A DNA stretch of 37,937 nt from Verrucomicrobiota bacterium (GCA_003402745.1 QQND01000024.1:1-37937), one strand, 5' to 3'. Shown: positions 16,700-25,821, numbered from the stretch's first letter. Notes: generated from the letters alone by a model not told the origin. Numbers and translations are program-made.

Positions 16700-19144
16700 G
16701 TGTCAAACCTTCCTCCATCCCTTCGAAACGTTCTTCTGATTTCAGCCCTGGCATTGTCGGCGCGTCTCGATGCATCTGCTGCGCGAGTGGATTCCGCCAA
16801 GCGGTTTTTGGAAAAACACTGCATCGCTTGCCATGGCGAGGACGAGCAGAAGGGGGGCTTGCGCCTCGACACGATCCCCTTCGAGCCTGCCAAATTAGAA
16901 AATACTCAGATGTGGGAACAAGTGTTCCAACGCGTCGCCGACTTGGAAATGCCGCCGAAAAAAAAGGCCAGACCGTCGGAAGCAGAGCAGCATGATTTTC
17001 TCAAGACGCTAAATGACCGTTTGGTCGCAGCAGACCTCAAAAGACAAACAGGCGAGGGGCGGGTGGTATTGCGTCGTTTAAACCGCAATGAGTACCAAAA
17101 CACCCTGTTTGAACTGCTCGGAGTGGAAACAGACCTCAAGAGCCTTCTTCCAGAAGATGCACAATCTCTTGGTTTTGATAATGTCGGCGAGGCGCTGAAT
17201 GTGTCTGCGATCTTGATGGAGCGTTATGTGGAAGCGGCGGATGCAGCGCTTGATGCCGTCTTGGTAAAGGGCAAGAGGCCTGAGTGCCAAAAATGGCACC
17301 TCTCGATGATGCCGAACAACATCCGGAAACCGGAGACTAATTCCGGAAAATGGGATTATCGGCTGGCTTCCGGCGTCCGTGTGCTTCCGGACGAGACGTT
17401 CATTTTTTTCAATTCCATGTTTCAACCAATGCGACTGGAGAAGTTCCAAGCGCCTGTTGCGGGGCATTACAAATTTCGCGTGAGCGCCTATGCGGCGCAA
17501 AGCGCAGGACACAAGCTCAGCTTCGCTTTGTATGCAGGCTCCTTTGATCCCAAGAGTCTGAACACGCATTTGGTGGGACATTTCGATGTACCTCCGGAGG
17601 AACCCACGGTCATTGAGTTCACAGACCCTCTGCCTTTACGCGGGAGCATCCGACCTCTGCCCTATCGATTGGGACAGCACAGCATCAATACCCCGGAATT
17701 GGTTGAGGCTTATCAGGGGCCGGGAATTGCCATCCAGTGGGTCGAGATCGAAGGTCCGCTCATCGAAGAATGGCCCCCGAGAGGGTACCAGCGTCTTCTG
17801 GGAGACTTGGAGTTGGAAAAGGGGCAGCTCGAAGACGCTGAAAAAGCGTTGCGGCGCATCCTTCCTGCGGCTTTTCGAAGACCTGTCGAGGACGATGAAG
17901 CGCAGCCTTTCATCGATCTTGTGAGTGCTGAGTTGAAGGCCGGGAAAAAATTTGAGGATGCGTTTCGAGGCGGCATCAAGGCGGTTCTTTGTTCGCCTGA
18001 TTTCCTGTTTTTAAAAGAGGTCTCACCCTCTGAAAATCCGCTCAAACAAAAAAAACGCGCGAGCTCCACTCGGCTCCCCCTCGCAGACTTCGCCCTGGCT
18101 TCCCGCCTGAGTTACTTTTTGTGGTCCTCGCCGCCGGATGACACGCTGTTTGAAATCGCCAAACGCGGCACGCTGCGCGACGGCGCCACGCTGCATTCGC
18201 AGGTGGAGCGGATGCTTTCCGATGCCAAGGCGCAGCGCTTCGTGTCCAATTTCACCGGCCAATGGCTCGGACTTAGAAACATCGAGCTGACCACACCCGA
18301 CAAGAAGTTGTACCCAGAATATGACGACGCGTTGCAGGAGGCCATGCTCAAGGAGACTCAGTTGTTTTTTGCCGAGGTGCTCCACAACGACCTGCCCGTG
18401 ACTCACTTTATCGACTCGGACTTCACCATGCTCAACGAGCGCATCGCCAAGCACTACGGCATCTCCGGAGTGGATGGGCAAAATTTCCGCAAGGTTTCCT
18501 TGGATCCCGCATTTCACCGGGGTGGGCTGCTGGGGCAGGCAGCCATTTTAAAAGTAACGGCCAATGGCACAAACACCTCGCCCATCATCCGCGGAAACTG
18601 GGTGTTGAAAAATATCCTCGGCAAACCGGTGAATCCGCCTCCTCCGAATATCCCGGCTATTGAACCTGACATCCGCGGTGCAAAATCGATCCGGGAACAG
18701 ATTGCAAAACATCGCGAACTCGCAAGCTGTGCGGGGTGCCATGACCGGATGGATCCCTTGGGGTTGGCGTTGGAAAATTACGATGTGATCGGAGGCTGGC
18801 GTGAAGCCTACCGTTCAACCGGCGAGGGCAAGAACGCAACCACTGAGGTCGAAGGAAGACGCGTGCAGTACAAAATCGGACTGCCTGTCGATGCGTCCGG
18901 AGTGCTTCAAGACGGCCGCTCTTTTCAAACCCTTGCGGAACTCAAAAGCCTGCTGTTTTCCGAGGGATCCCAGGTGGCCCAATGCCTCGGCGAGAAGCTT
19001 CTTGTCTATTCAACAGGAGGCCCGCCGGGATTTGCTGACAAAATGGAATTACGTGAAATCATCCATCGGGCGGGAGGATCGGGCCTGGGCCTGCGCCGAC
19101 TCATCCACGAAATCGTCCAGAGCCAGGCTTTCCTCAACAAATAA
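16700..19144 (+). CDS. DUF1592 family protein with cytochrome-c heme site (planctomycete-type)
   Basis: An 814-residue exported protein starting with GTG and a signal peptide (about 1-27). A c-type heme motif C-I-A-C-H at 41-45 begins the planctomycete cytochrome-c domain. The family blocks follow in the usual order: a DUF1587-like part (R-R-L-N-R-N-E-Y-Q-N-T-L), a DUF1595 part (about 385-440, L-P-A-A-F-R-R-P-V), DUF1592 (about 455-580, L-S-Y-F-L-W-S-S-P-P-D), DUF1588 with a second C-x-x-C-H (C677-A-G-C-H) and D-P-L-G-L-A-L-E-N-Y-D, and a DUF1585 end. The paired DUF1552 gene starts ten bases downstream, the usual partnership. The proteins are thought to act in extracytoplasmic oxidation, probably of polysaccharide or sugar compounds, but no reaction has been settled. 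Confidence 0.92.
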   Translation: MSNLPPSLRNVLLISALALSARLDASAARVDSAKRFLEKHCIACHGEDEQKGGLRLDTIPFEPAKLENTQMWEQVFQRVADLEMPPKKKARPSEAEQHDFLKTLNDRLVAADLKRQTGEGRVVLRRLNRNEYQNTLFELLGVETDLKSLLPEDAQSLGFDNVGEALNVSAILMERYVEAADAALDAVLVKGKRPECQKWHLSMMPNNIRKPETNSGKWDYRLASGVRVLPDETFIFFNSMFQPMRLEKFQAPVAGHYKFRVSAYAAQSAGHKLSFALYAGSFDPKSLNTHLVGHFDVPPEEPTVIEFTDPLPLRGSIRPLPYRLGQHSINTPELVEAYQGPGIAIQWVEIEGPLIEEWPPRGYQRLLGDLELEKGQLEDAEKALRRILPAAFRRPVEDDEAQPFIDLVSAELKAGKKFEDAFRGGIKAVLCSPDFLFLKEVSPSENPLKQKKRASSTRLPLADFALASRLSYFLWSSPPDDTLFEIAKRGTLRDGATLHSQVERMLSDAKAQRFVSNFTGQWLGLRNIELTTPDKKLYPEYDDALQEAMLKETQLFFAEVLHNDLPVTHFIDSDFTMLNERIAKHYGISGVDGQNFRKVSLDPAFHRGGLLGQAAILKVTANGTNTSPIIRGNWVLKNILGKPVNPPPPNIPAIEPDIRGAKSIREQIAKHRELASCAGCHDRMDPLGLALENYDVIGGWREAYRSTGEGKNATTEVEGRRVQYKIGLPVDASGVLQDGRSFQTLAELKSLLFSEGSQVAQCLGEKLLVYSTGGPPGFADKMELREIIHRAGGSGLGLRRLIHEIVQSQAFLNK

Positions 19145-19153
19145 CCCCCATTT

Positions 19154-20416
19154 ATGCGAAACCTCCCGCTCTCTCGCCGCGCCCTCCTCAAGGGGGTTGG
19201 AGTCACTCTTGGACTTCCCTTTTTGGAGGCCCTCCACGCAGTCGCACCCGCCTCTGTGTTGAACCCGCGCAGGCGGCGGATGGTGTGCATCATGACCCCC
19301 CTTGGTGTGCATTCTGAAAACCTGTTTCCGCAGCAAACAGGGCGCGACTACTCTCCAAGCCCCTACCTCGCGGAGTTGGGAGAATTATGCAGCCACGTGA
19401 CTGTCTTCAGTGGGCTGTCCCATCCAGAGGTAGACGGCGGGCATGATTCGGAGCGCTCGTTTTTGACCGCGGCTCCACACCCGGGTCAGGCGAGTTTCCG
19501 AAACTCCATTTCAGTAGATCAGGTTGCCGCGGAACAACTGGGGGCAGACACGCGGCACGCAAGCCTTGTGCTCAACACCATGGGGGGAAGCATTTCGTGG
19601 GCGCGGGGCGGCGTGCAGATTCCTGGAGAGGGAAGTCCGGGGCGGTTATTCGCAAAGTTGTTTCTCACCGGCAGCCAAAAAGAGATGGAGGTGCAGCTCA
19701 ACAGGCTGAGGCAGGGGAAAAGCGTGCTGGATACAGTCAACGAGCAGGCAAAGCGCTTTGCCTCCGGCTTGGGGCAGCGTGACCGGGAGAAACTGGATGA
19801 ATACTTCACAGGAGTTCGGGAAGTTGAGGAACGTTTTAAAAAGGCGGAGGCGTGGGCAAAGCAACCCAAGCCCGCCGTCGAAGCCAAGCAACCCCTCGAC
19901 ATTCAGGATAATGCGGACCTCATCGGACGCACGCGCCTGATGTATGACGTGATGGGTTTGGCCCTCGAAACCGACTCCACACGCATCATCACGCTCCAAC
20001 TTCAGGGCACTGGGCTGGTGGTTCCGATCGAAGGAGTCACCATGGATCACCACAACCTTTCGCACCACGGAAAGGACCCGGAAAAATTAAAGCAGCTCGC
20101 ATTGGTGGAGGGTGCCGAGTTTAAGGCGCTTGGAGATTTTTTGAAGCGGCTTTCGGAGCGGCAGGAAGAAGGCGAAACGCTGCTTGAAAAAACAATGGTT
20201 CTTTTTGGCAGCAATCTCGGAAACGCCGCGAGCCACGATACCAAGAACATGCCGATCATCCTGGCAGGCGGCGGCTTCAACCATGGACAGCATCTCGGTT
20301 TTGATGCCGCAAAACCACCGCCCCTCGGAAACCTCTACGTCCAGATGCTTCAACAATTGGGGCTTCCCGTGGACACGTTTGCCTCAGGAAAAAGCTCCAT
20401 CCCCGGCTTCCACTAA
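19154..20416 (+). CDS. DUF1552 family protein, Tat-exported
   Basis: A 420-residue partner of the DUF1592 cytochrome gene, ten bases downstream. It starts with a twin-arginine-like signal (S-R-R-A-L-L-K-G-V-G-V-T-L-G-L-P-F), then M-V-C-I-M-T-P-L-G-V-H, G-G-H-D-S-E-R-S-F and G-S-I-S-W. The DUF1552 C-terminal half contains H-H-N-L-S-H-H-G and G-S-N-L-G-N-A-A-S-H-D with several conserved His, Asp and Asn that could bind metal. DUF1552 and the related DUF1501 belong to an alkaline-phosphatase/sulfatase-like fold; its specific function is unknown. Tat export suggests folding and perhaps cofactor insertion before transport. Confidence 0.9.
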   Translation: MRNLPLSRRALLKGVGVTLGLPFLEALHAVAPASVLNPRRRRMVCIMTPLGVHSENLFPQQTGRDYSPSPYLAELGELCSHVTVFSGLSHPEVDGGHDSERSFLTAAPHPGQASFRNSISVDQVAAEQLGADTRHASLVLNTMGGSISWARGGVQIPGEGSPGRLFAKLFLTGSQKEMEVQLNRLRQGKSVLDTVNEQAKRFASGLGQRDREKLDEYFTGVREVEERFKKAEAWAKQPKPAVEAKQPLDIQDNADLIGRTRLMYDVMGLALETDSTRIITLQLQGTGLVVPIEGVTMDHHNLSHHGKDPEKLKQLALVEGAEFKALGDFLKRLSERQEEGETLLEKTMVLFGSNLGNAASHDTKNMPIILAGGGFNHGQHLGFDAAKPPPLGNLYVQMLQQLGLPVDTFASGKSSIPGFH

Positions 20417-20616
20417 AAGCAGAGCTGTGCGCCCGGATAGATTCGAGAGGGAAACCCGACGCGCGAAAAATCCTTTCTAAAGCTGAGCCTCCGCCGGTCG
20501 ACGCGCGCGCTGGCATGGGATTGAAGCCAGGAATCCAACCCCGGCAAGAGCACGCTTGAGACTAAGAGTGTAAGGAGACTAGGCTTGTCGCTTAGCGATC
20601 CCTGACTCCATCCCCT

Positions 20617-21510
20617 ATGAACCGACGTGATTTCCTCCTCTCCGGTGCGGCCGCCCTCGCAGGCTCCGCCCTGGTTCCTGCCCTGGCCCAAGCGCACGCC
20701 GCGCCACTCAAAAAAGCCGTCAACCTCGGCATGATCAAGGGGCCGGAAGGCGCCACCATCTTGGACCGCTTCAAGATGGCGCGCGACGCCGGATTTGAAG
20801 GCGTCGAACTGAACCTGCCCGATGAAAAGCTCAGTGTGGAGATTCTTCAGGAAGCCAGGGCGAAAAGCGGCCTCGAAATCGCTGGCATCATCTGCACCCC
20901 GCACTGGAGTTTTCCGCTGTCCGACCCCGACCCCTCCAAAAGGGAGCGTACCGTCCGCGGCCTGCAGTTGGCCCTGCAACAGGGGGGCGAACTGGGCTGT
21001 AAACGCGTCCTACTGGTGCCGGGCGTGGTCAATGCGCAGGTGAACTACGCCCAGTGCTGGGAGCGTTCGGTGGAGGGGATCAAGCGCTGCGTGGAGACTG
21101 CGGAAAAGTCGAAGTGCCACATCGCCATCGAGAACGTCTGGAATCAATTCATCATGAACCCAATGGAGGCCGCTCGGTATGTAGACACTTTCCAGAGTCC
21201 CTGGGTCGGCTGGCACTTTGACATCGGTAACTGCGTGGTTTACGGCTGGCCTGAACACTGGCCTCAAATTTTGGGCAAGCGCATCCTGAATTTGCACATC
21301 AAAGAGTTCAGCCGGAAAAAGGCCAACGAGGAGGGCCTGCGCAAGGGGTTTAGCGTGGAACTGGGCGAGGGCGACGTCAACTGGCCGGTTTTGATGCAGG
21401 CGGTGCGCGACACCGGTTACACGGGCTTCGGCATCGCCGAGGTCGGCGGCGGGGATGCGGCGCGGCTGCAGTTTCTCTCGGAGCGGATGAGCAAACTCAT
21501 GAACGGATGA
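20617..21510 (+). CDS. sugar phosphate isomerase/epimerase-type TIM-barrel protein, Tat-exported
   Basis: A 297-residue protein with a Tat signal (N-R-R-D-F-L-L-S-G, then a hydrophobic stretch to A-Q-A-H-A) and a xylose-isomerase-like TIM barrel (AP-endonuclease family 2). Probable metal and catalytic residues are Glu172 (I-A-I-E-N-V-W-N), Asp202 (F-D-I-G-N), His227 (N-L-H-I-K-E-F) and Glu275 (I-A-E-V-G-G). Members of this exported branch in Verrucomicrobia and Planctomycetes are usually annotated as sugar phosphate isomerase/epimerase, with few characterised. Its stop overlaps the start of the aldo-keto reductase gene by four bases (ATGA), so the two are translationally coupled and may act on the same oxidised or keto sugar. 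Confidence 0.9.
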   Translation: MNRRDFLLSGAAALAGSALVPALAQAHAAPLKKAVNLGMIKGPEGATILDRFKMARDAGFEGVELNLPDEKLSVEILQEARAKSGLEIAGIICTPHWSFPLSDPDPSKRERTVRGLQLALQQGGELGCKRVLLVPGVVNAQVNYAQCWERSVEGIKRCVETAEKSKCHIAIENVWNQFIMNPMEAARYVDTFQSPWVGWHFDIGNCVVYGWPEHWPQILGKRILNLHIKEFSRKKANEEGLRKGFSVELGEGDVNWPVLMQAVRDTGYTGFGIAEVGGGDAARLQFLSERMSKLMNG

Positions 21511-22367
21511 AAACGCCCCCGTTTCTATTAGGCGGCGAATTGTCCGTAAACCGCGTGGGTTTGGGCGCGATGCGCCTGTGTGCGCAGCCCGGCAATTTTG
21601 GGCCCTTCCCTGACTGGGAGGCGGGCAAACGCCTGATTCGAAGGGCGGTTGACTTGGGGGTAAACTTCATCGACACGGCCCACGCCTACGGACCCGGCTG
21701 GAATGAAACCCTCATTGGCGAAGCGCTCGCGGGTTTGGAAGCGCACGTCGTGGTCGCCACCAAAGGCGGCGTAGAAAAAACCGCTCCAGACCAGGTTTAT
21801 CCCGATGGCCGGCCGGCCCAACTCCGTTTGCGTTGCGAGGAAAGCCTCCGACGCCTGGGCTTGGAACGGATCGACCTCTACCAACTGCACCGACCCGACC
21901 CGGCGGTACCCTTTGCCGAAAGCGTGGGAGCACTCGTGCAACTCCGCACCGAGGGTAAAATCCGTTTGATCGGTCTCTCCAATGTCACGCTTGGACAGGT
22001 GAAGGAAGCCCTGGCCCTCACCCCGGTGGCTTCGGTGCAAAACCGTTTCAACCTGCACGAGCGGGAGGACGAACCCGTTTTGCGGTTCTGCCAGCAGCAA
22101 GGCATTGCCTATCTGCCCTGGGGACCGCTGGCTGCGAAGCCCTTTGCTGCCGAGGCCCCGCTCGCTCAGGACCAAAGGTTTTTGGAAATCGCGCGCACCC
22201 TGGGAGCCACCGCCGGGCAGGTGGCACTGGCAGGCCTGCTGCATCACGCCCCCAATATCGTGCTCATTCCCGGCACAACCACCCTTCCTCATCTGGAAGA
22301 AAACATCGGCGCCGGACAGATGACTCTGGATGCGGCCGCACTGTCCGCCTTGGGGACGGTGGTTTGA
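21507..22367 (+). CDS. aldo/keto reductase
   Basis: A 286-residue NAD(P)H-dependent oxidoreductase with the complete catalytic tetrad: Asp56 and Tyr61 in D-T-A-H-A-Y-G, Lys86 in V-V-A-T-K-G-G and His128 in L-Y-Q-L-H-R-P. The late phosphate-binding part (I-P-G-T-T-T-L-P-H-L-E-E-N) is also present. No signal peptide, so it acts in the cytoplasm, unlike its exported isomerase-like neighbour. The ATG overlaps that gene's stop by four bases. Substrate is unknown; reduction of a sugar aldehyde or ketone is plausible from context. Confidence 0.93.
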   Translation: MKTPPFLLGGELSVNRVGLGAMRLCAQPGNFGPFPDWEAGKRLIRRAVDLGVNFIDTAHAYGPGWNETLIGEALAGLEAHVVVATKGGVEKTAPDQVYPDGRPAQLRLRCEESLRRLGLERIDLYQLHRPDPAVPFAESVGALVQLRTEGKIRLIGLSNVTLGQVKEALALTPVASVQNRFNLHEREDEPVLRFCQQQGIAYLPWGPLAAKPFAAEAPLAQDQRFLEIARTLGATAGQVALAGLLHHAPNIVLIPGTTTLPHLEENIGAGQMTLDAAALSALGTVV

Positions 22368-22678
22368 AGGCCTGAGTGGAAGGGTTTTGACCCCAACGTC
22401 CCAAAAGTCCCCGAAGCGAACTGCGCCCCGGCTTCCCTGCCGGTCGGTTGCCAAAAATTGTGTGAAATAGAACGAAACTTGGCCGCGTCATCGGTGTTTG
22501 AACTGACAGACGGTTCAGGCCTGGCCTTGGCTCCCCACCCCTCATGGAGCGAGGATGAGGCCTGCTCTTTCGATGTCTGCATTAAAGCCCGGTTCCGTTA
22601 CATTCCGGAGCAGGAAACTTTAAAAGGACCTGTTAGTTCGACAACGCAGTAGAATCCCCTAAACAAAACCAAAGACCC
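22368..22678. other. intergenic region without recognisable gene
   Basis: 311 bases between the aldo-keto reductase and EF-hand genes. A 64-codon frame at 22458-22652 has no signal peptide, motif or ribosome-binding site and I do not support it. The promoter of the EF-hand gene should lie here. I see no strong terminator for the upstream pair. Confidence 0.5.
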
Positions 22679-23023
22679 ATGAAACAACTCTCCACCCTGG
22701 CAGCCTTGCTTGCGCTGACTTCCCTGACGGCTTTTGCCGAAGACAAACCGGAGGCAAAGCCGGAAGCCAAGGCAGACGCCAAGGCCGAACCCGCGAAGCC
22801 TGCTGCCGATGCAAAGGCTGAGAAGCCGAAAATGACGCTTGAAGAACGCTTCAAGAAATTGGACAAGGACGGCAACGGCACGCTGAGCATTGACGAGTTC
22901 CGCGGCAAAAAAGGGGCTTCCGAAGTGGAGGAAGCTTTCAAGAAGCTCGACACAAATAGCGATGGCGCAATCAGCCTTGAAGAGTTCTCTGCAGGTTCGC
23001 AGAAAAAGAAAAAGAAGGAATAA
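22679..23023 (+). CDS. small secreted EF-hand calcium-binding protein
   Basis: A 114-residue protein with a signal peptide (1-20, ending A-F-A), a Lys/Glu/Ala/Pro-rich linker (21-50) and two canonical EF-hands. Loop one runs from Asp62 to Glu73 (D-K-D-G-N-G-T-L-S-I-D-E) and loop two from Asp91 to Glu102 (D-T-N-S-D-G-A-I-S-L-E-E). Both have acidic residues at positions 1, 3, 5 and 12 or their normal substitutes, so Ca2+ binding is likely. It ends in a poly-Lys tail (K-K-K-K-K-E). A periplasmic calcium buffer or sensor is inferred. It stands alone and is followed by its own terminator. Confidence 0.88.
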   Translation: MKQLSTLAALLALTSLTAFAEDKPEAKPEAKADAKAEPAKPAADAKAEKPKMTLEERFKKLDKDGNGTLSIDEFRGKKGASEVEEAFKKLDTNSDGAISLEEFSAGSQKKKKKE

Positions 23024-23040
23024 CACCCTCTGTTCATACC

Positions 23041-23079
23041 AAGGGAAGGCGGACCGCTCAGGTTGGCCTTCCCTTTTTT
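23041..23079 (+). terminator. Rho-independent terminator after the EF-hand gene
   Basis: A perfect 10-bp stem (AAGGGAAGGC at 23041-23050 with GCCTTCCCTT at 23066-23075) with a 15-base loop, running into six T residues. It lies between two convergent genes. Confidence 0.88.
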
Positions 23080-23106
23080 ACGCCTAGAATGTTCGTAATG
23101 AGCACT

Positions 23107-23544
23107 TTACGCAGACGCTTCCAGGCGCTCTAAAAGCAGTTCCCGCAACCGTTCCGGGATGGGACACGCTTGGAGTTCCCCCGTGAGCGCGCTCACCCCG
23201 GCGTGCACCGCCACCACTTCCCCGTGGGCGACCACCTCGCCGCCCGGAGCGCGACGGAAGACGAACGCGTAACACACGGAGCGGTTCCGCACTTCCTTGA
23301 GGGCAAGCACCGTCTCGACCTCGTCCTCAAAACGCAGGGGCTTTAAGTACTCGCAGCCCACTTTCACTCGCGGCCAGCCCGTCGAAACCCCTGCCTCCGT
23401 GGCGTGGACGGAGAAACCCAGGGAGCGTAAAAAGGCATGCTCCGCGGCCTCCATCCAGCGGAAAAAATTGGCGAAGTGGACGATTCCAGCCATGTCGGTC
23501 TCGCAAAATTCGACGGTGCGACGGTGTGTGAATTCAAAGCCCAT
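23107..23544 (-). CDS. acyl-CoA thioesterase of the 4HBT/YbgC-like hotdog family
   Basis: A 145-residue single hotdog-domain protein. The signature E-T-D-M-A-G-I-V-H-F-A-N-F-F at 15-28 contains the probable catalytic Asp17, followed by the long hotdog helix (W-M-E-A-A-E-H-A-F-L-R). Family members hydrolyse acyl-CoA or acyl-ACP thioesters as tetramers in the cytoplasm. It lies 30 bases after the glycosyltransferase stop on the same strand, the last gene of a five-gene minus-strand run. Substrate chain length cannot be read from sequence. Confidence 0.9.
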   Translation of the reverse strand: MGFEFTHRRTVEFCETDMAGIVHFANFFRWMEAAEHAFLRSLGFSVHATEAGVSTGWPRVKVGCEYLKPLRFEDEVETVLALKEVRNRSVCYAFVFRRAPGGEVVAHGEVVAVHAGVSALTGELQACPIPERLRELLLERLEASA

Positions 23545-23574
23545 ATGGGGATCAATGCCAGGAGCCCGGCCGGG

Positions 23575-24870
23575 TCAACTCTCTTTCACCAGAGCCCCCT
23601 GCGAGAGGGTTAAAAATTGCGCGGCCATGCAGGGCATTGAAAAATCGCGCTCCACCGCTTCGCGCGCAGCTGCCCCCAACCTGCGCGCCTGCGAGGGGTT
23701 CAGAAGTAGCTCCTCCCAAGCATCGGCCAGCGCAGCAGCGGTGTTGGACTCCACCAAAACGCCCCCTCCAGTGGCCTCTAAAATTTCAGGAAACGCCGCC
23801 ATCCTAGGCTGCACCACAGGGACGCCGCAGGCCATCGCCTCCAGCAGATACAACCCAAAAGCTTCCCCATAAGACGCCGGCACGGAAAGCAGGCTCAGCG
23901 ACTGTAGGAAATGGATCTTTTCGTCGCGACTGATGTTCGGGAGAAACTCCGCCTGCTCCAGTACCCCCGCGGCGCGCAGCAACTCCCGCTGCTGCTCCAG
24001 ATAAGGAACATCCCCGGCAATCATCGTCCCGGCACAGCGCAGGCGCACCCTGGGAACCTTCCCGCGCCGATGCAGTTCGATAAAGGCCTCCACAACCGTC
24101 CCCAACCCCTTGCCCTGAATAAAGCGGGCCAAATACCCGACCACAGGAGGCTCAGTCGGTGTCAGACTCGGCCCATACCCCTCCAAGGCCATCCCGTTGG
24201 GGACGACCTGAATCGTCCCGGCCTGCCAGCCCAGCCGCGCCTCCATGACCCCCGCGAAAAAGCGACTCGGCGCGACGACCCCGTCCAGCTCTCTCAAGCG
24301 CACTCCCATCTCCTTCCAGGCCTCCGTTTTCCACGGTTCAGGAAGACCATCCAAAAAACTGTCCTCCCCCTGCAGCGAGCAGAACACCGGCACCCCAGTC
24401 TCCCGCTTGAGCCGCCTGGCCACGCCCCCCAGCAACCCCGTGGAAAGCCAAATCACGTCCGGGCGCTCACTCTGCAGTATCCAGTCCACCAACTTGTCCA
24501 ACTCCCGGTTCTGCGCGCCGACTTCCCCCTGCAGCATCGATAGCGTGATCGCCGCAGTGTCGGCTCCCTGCGTCATTCCCGAAAAACGACCCAGCCATTT
24601 CAAAATCTTTGGATGGTCCAACCACCGATCCAACCAAGGCGGCGCCGTCCGAAACCAGGGAAAGCGCTGCTGCAAATACACATTCAACCCGCCAAACAAG
24701 ACGGGCGAGGCCGGGGAGGCCGCCGTCTCCTCTAGGGTGAGAGGCAGGTAAAGCGGAAGAAGCACCGCATCGTGCCCCATGAGGCAAAGCTGCTTGGCCA
24801 GCGCGTTGTCGCGCATACACACGCCGCAGTAGTAGCTTCCCGTGCCGGGGGTCAGGAAAAGAAGCTTCAT
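23575..24870 (-). CDS. glycosyltransferase family 4 (GT-B fold)
   Basis: A 431-residue GT-B enzyme without signal peptide or membrane segment. The N terminus is M-K-L-L-F-L-T-P-G-T-G-S-Y-Y-C-G-V-C-M-R-D-N, the first beta-strand with a Cys-containing loop. The C-terminal Rossmann domain has V-G-Y-L-A-R-F-I-Q-G-K-G-L and the E-x7-E motif in E-A-F-G-L-Y-L-L-E-A-M-A-C-G-V-P-V-V-Q-P, typical of GT4 nucleotide-sugar binding. Likely donor and acceptor are unknown; envelope glycolipid or polysaccharide synthesis is the usual role. It starts 16 bases after mazG ends, so they share a transcript. Confidence 0.9.
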   Translation of the reverse strand: MKLLFLTPGTGSYYCGVCMRDNALAKQLCLMGHDAVLLPLYLPLTLEETAASPASPVLFGGLNVYLQQRFPWFRTAPPWLDRWLDHPKILKWLGRFSGMTQGADTAAITLSMLQGEVGAQNRELDKLVDWILQSERPDVIWLSTGLLGGVARRLKRETGVPVFCSLQGEDSFLDGLPEPWKTEAWKEMGVRLRELDGVVAPSRFFAGVMEARLGWQAGTIQVVPNGMALEGYGPSLTPTEPPVVGYLARFIQGKGLGTVVEAFIELHRRGKVPRVRLRCAGTMIAGDVPYLEQQRELLRAAGVLEQAEFLPNISRDEKIHFLQSLSLLSVPASYGEAFGLYLLEAMACGVPVVQPRMAAFPEILEATGGGVLVESNTAAALADAWEELLLNPSQARRLGAAAREAVERDFSMPCMAAQFLTLSQGALVKES

Positions 24871-24886
24871 TTGAGTAGGAAAATCC

Positions 24887-25708
24887 CTAGGGAACCGCGT
24901 TCTTGGAAGCTTCCGAAACTTTCACCTCGTCCCAAAGCAAGTCCAACTCCACGAGGCTCGCCCCCTCCGCGCTCACCCCCCGCTCCCGCATGAGCCGCTC
25001 AACGGCCCGGAACCGCTGGGCGAACTTCCGAGTGGCCCCGCCCAGAGCGACCTCTGCATCCACTTTGAGTTTGCGGGTCAAGTTCACCACCGAAAACAGC
25101 AGATCCCCCAGCTCTTCCTCCACCCGCTTCTGCCCCTCGGGCAGGGCAGCCTCCACTTCCAAAAGCTCTTCCCGCACCTTCTCAATCACCGGCTTCACCT
25201 CCTGCCAATCAAAACCCACCCCGGCTGCCTTTTTCTGAATCTTCCCCGCGTACTGTAGCGCGGGCATCCCCTCCGAAACCCCATCCAAAACAGACGCCTC
25301 CGCACTCGCCCCTTTTTCCTGGCGCTTGATTTCCTCCCACCGCACCAAAACCGCCGCCGAATCTGCCGCACTCTCAGCACCAAAAACGTGCGGATGCCTG
25401 CGCACCAGTTTTTCGGAGATGCCAAAGGCCACGTTTTCAAACGTGAAACGCCCCTGTTCCTGGGCGATCTGAGCGTGGAAAACCACCTGCAAAAGCAAGT
25501 CTCCAAGCTCCTCACACAGATTCTCATCGTCGCCAGCGTCTATGGCCGCCACCACCTCATAGGCCTCCTCCAAAAGACCGCCGCGCAGTGTCGCGTGAGT
25601 TTGCTCCTGGTCCCAGGGGCAGCCCTCCGGGGCACGCAAGGAGGCGACCACCCCGCACAGTTGCTCGATGGCGGGCAGGAAGGGGTCGGGGGGAAGATGG
25701 CCTGGCAT
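24887..25708 (-). CDS. mazG: nucleoside triphosphate pyrophosphohydrolase MazG
   Basis: A 273-residue protein with tandem MazG domains that hydrolyses (d)NTPs to NMP and pyrophosphate, a house-cleaning enzyme for non-canonical nucleotides. The first domain opens with C-P-W-D-Q-E-Q-T-H and carries L-E-E-A-Y-E-V and E-E-L-G-D-L-L-L-Q-V-V-F-H. The second repeats the metal-binding Glu/Asp helices (R-E-E-L-L-E-V-E and E-E-E-L-G-D-L-L-F-S-V-V-N). I chose the ATG at 25708 over the TTG at 25744 because the extra 12 residues look like untranslated leader and a GAGG sequence lies 14 bases before the ATG. Confidence 0.95.
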   Translation of the reverse strand: MPGHLPPDPFLPAIEQLCGVVASLRAPEGCPWDQEQTHATLRGGLLEEAYEVVAAIDAGDDENLCEELGDLLLQVVFHAQIAQEQGRFTFENVAFGISEKLVRRHPHVFGAESAADSAAVLVRWEEIKRQEKGASAEASVLDGVSEGMPALQYAGKIQKKAAGVGFDWQEVKPVIEKVREELLEVEAALPEGQKRVEEELGDLLFSVVNLTRKLKVDAEVALGGATRKFAQRFRAVERLMRERGVSAEGASLVELDLLWDEVKVSEASKNAVP

Positions 25709-25821
25709 AGGCGGGAAGCTTACCTCAGGCGGGAGCGGATTCAACCGGAGTCAAACGGGATTTTAAAAAAAGCCCCGCGAAGCCCGCGTCCCCTTCCAAC
25801 CCGCAGCTTCCCTGAAGCCCC

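Noticed and set aside
22458-22652. 64-codon frame before the EF-hand gene
   Set aside because: No signal peptide, domain or ribosome-binding site.
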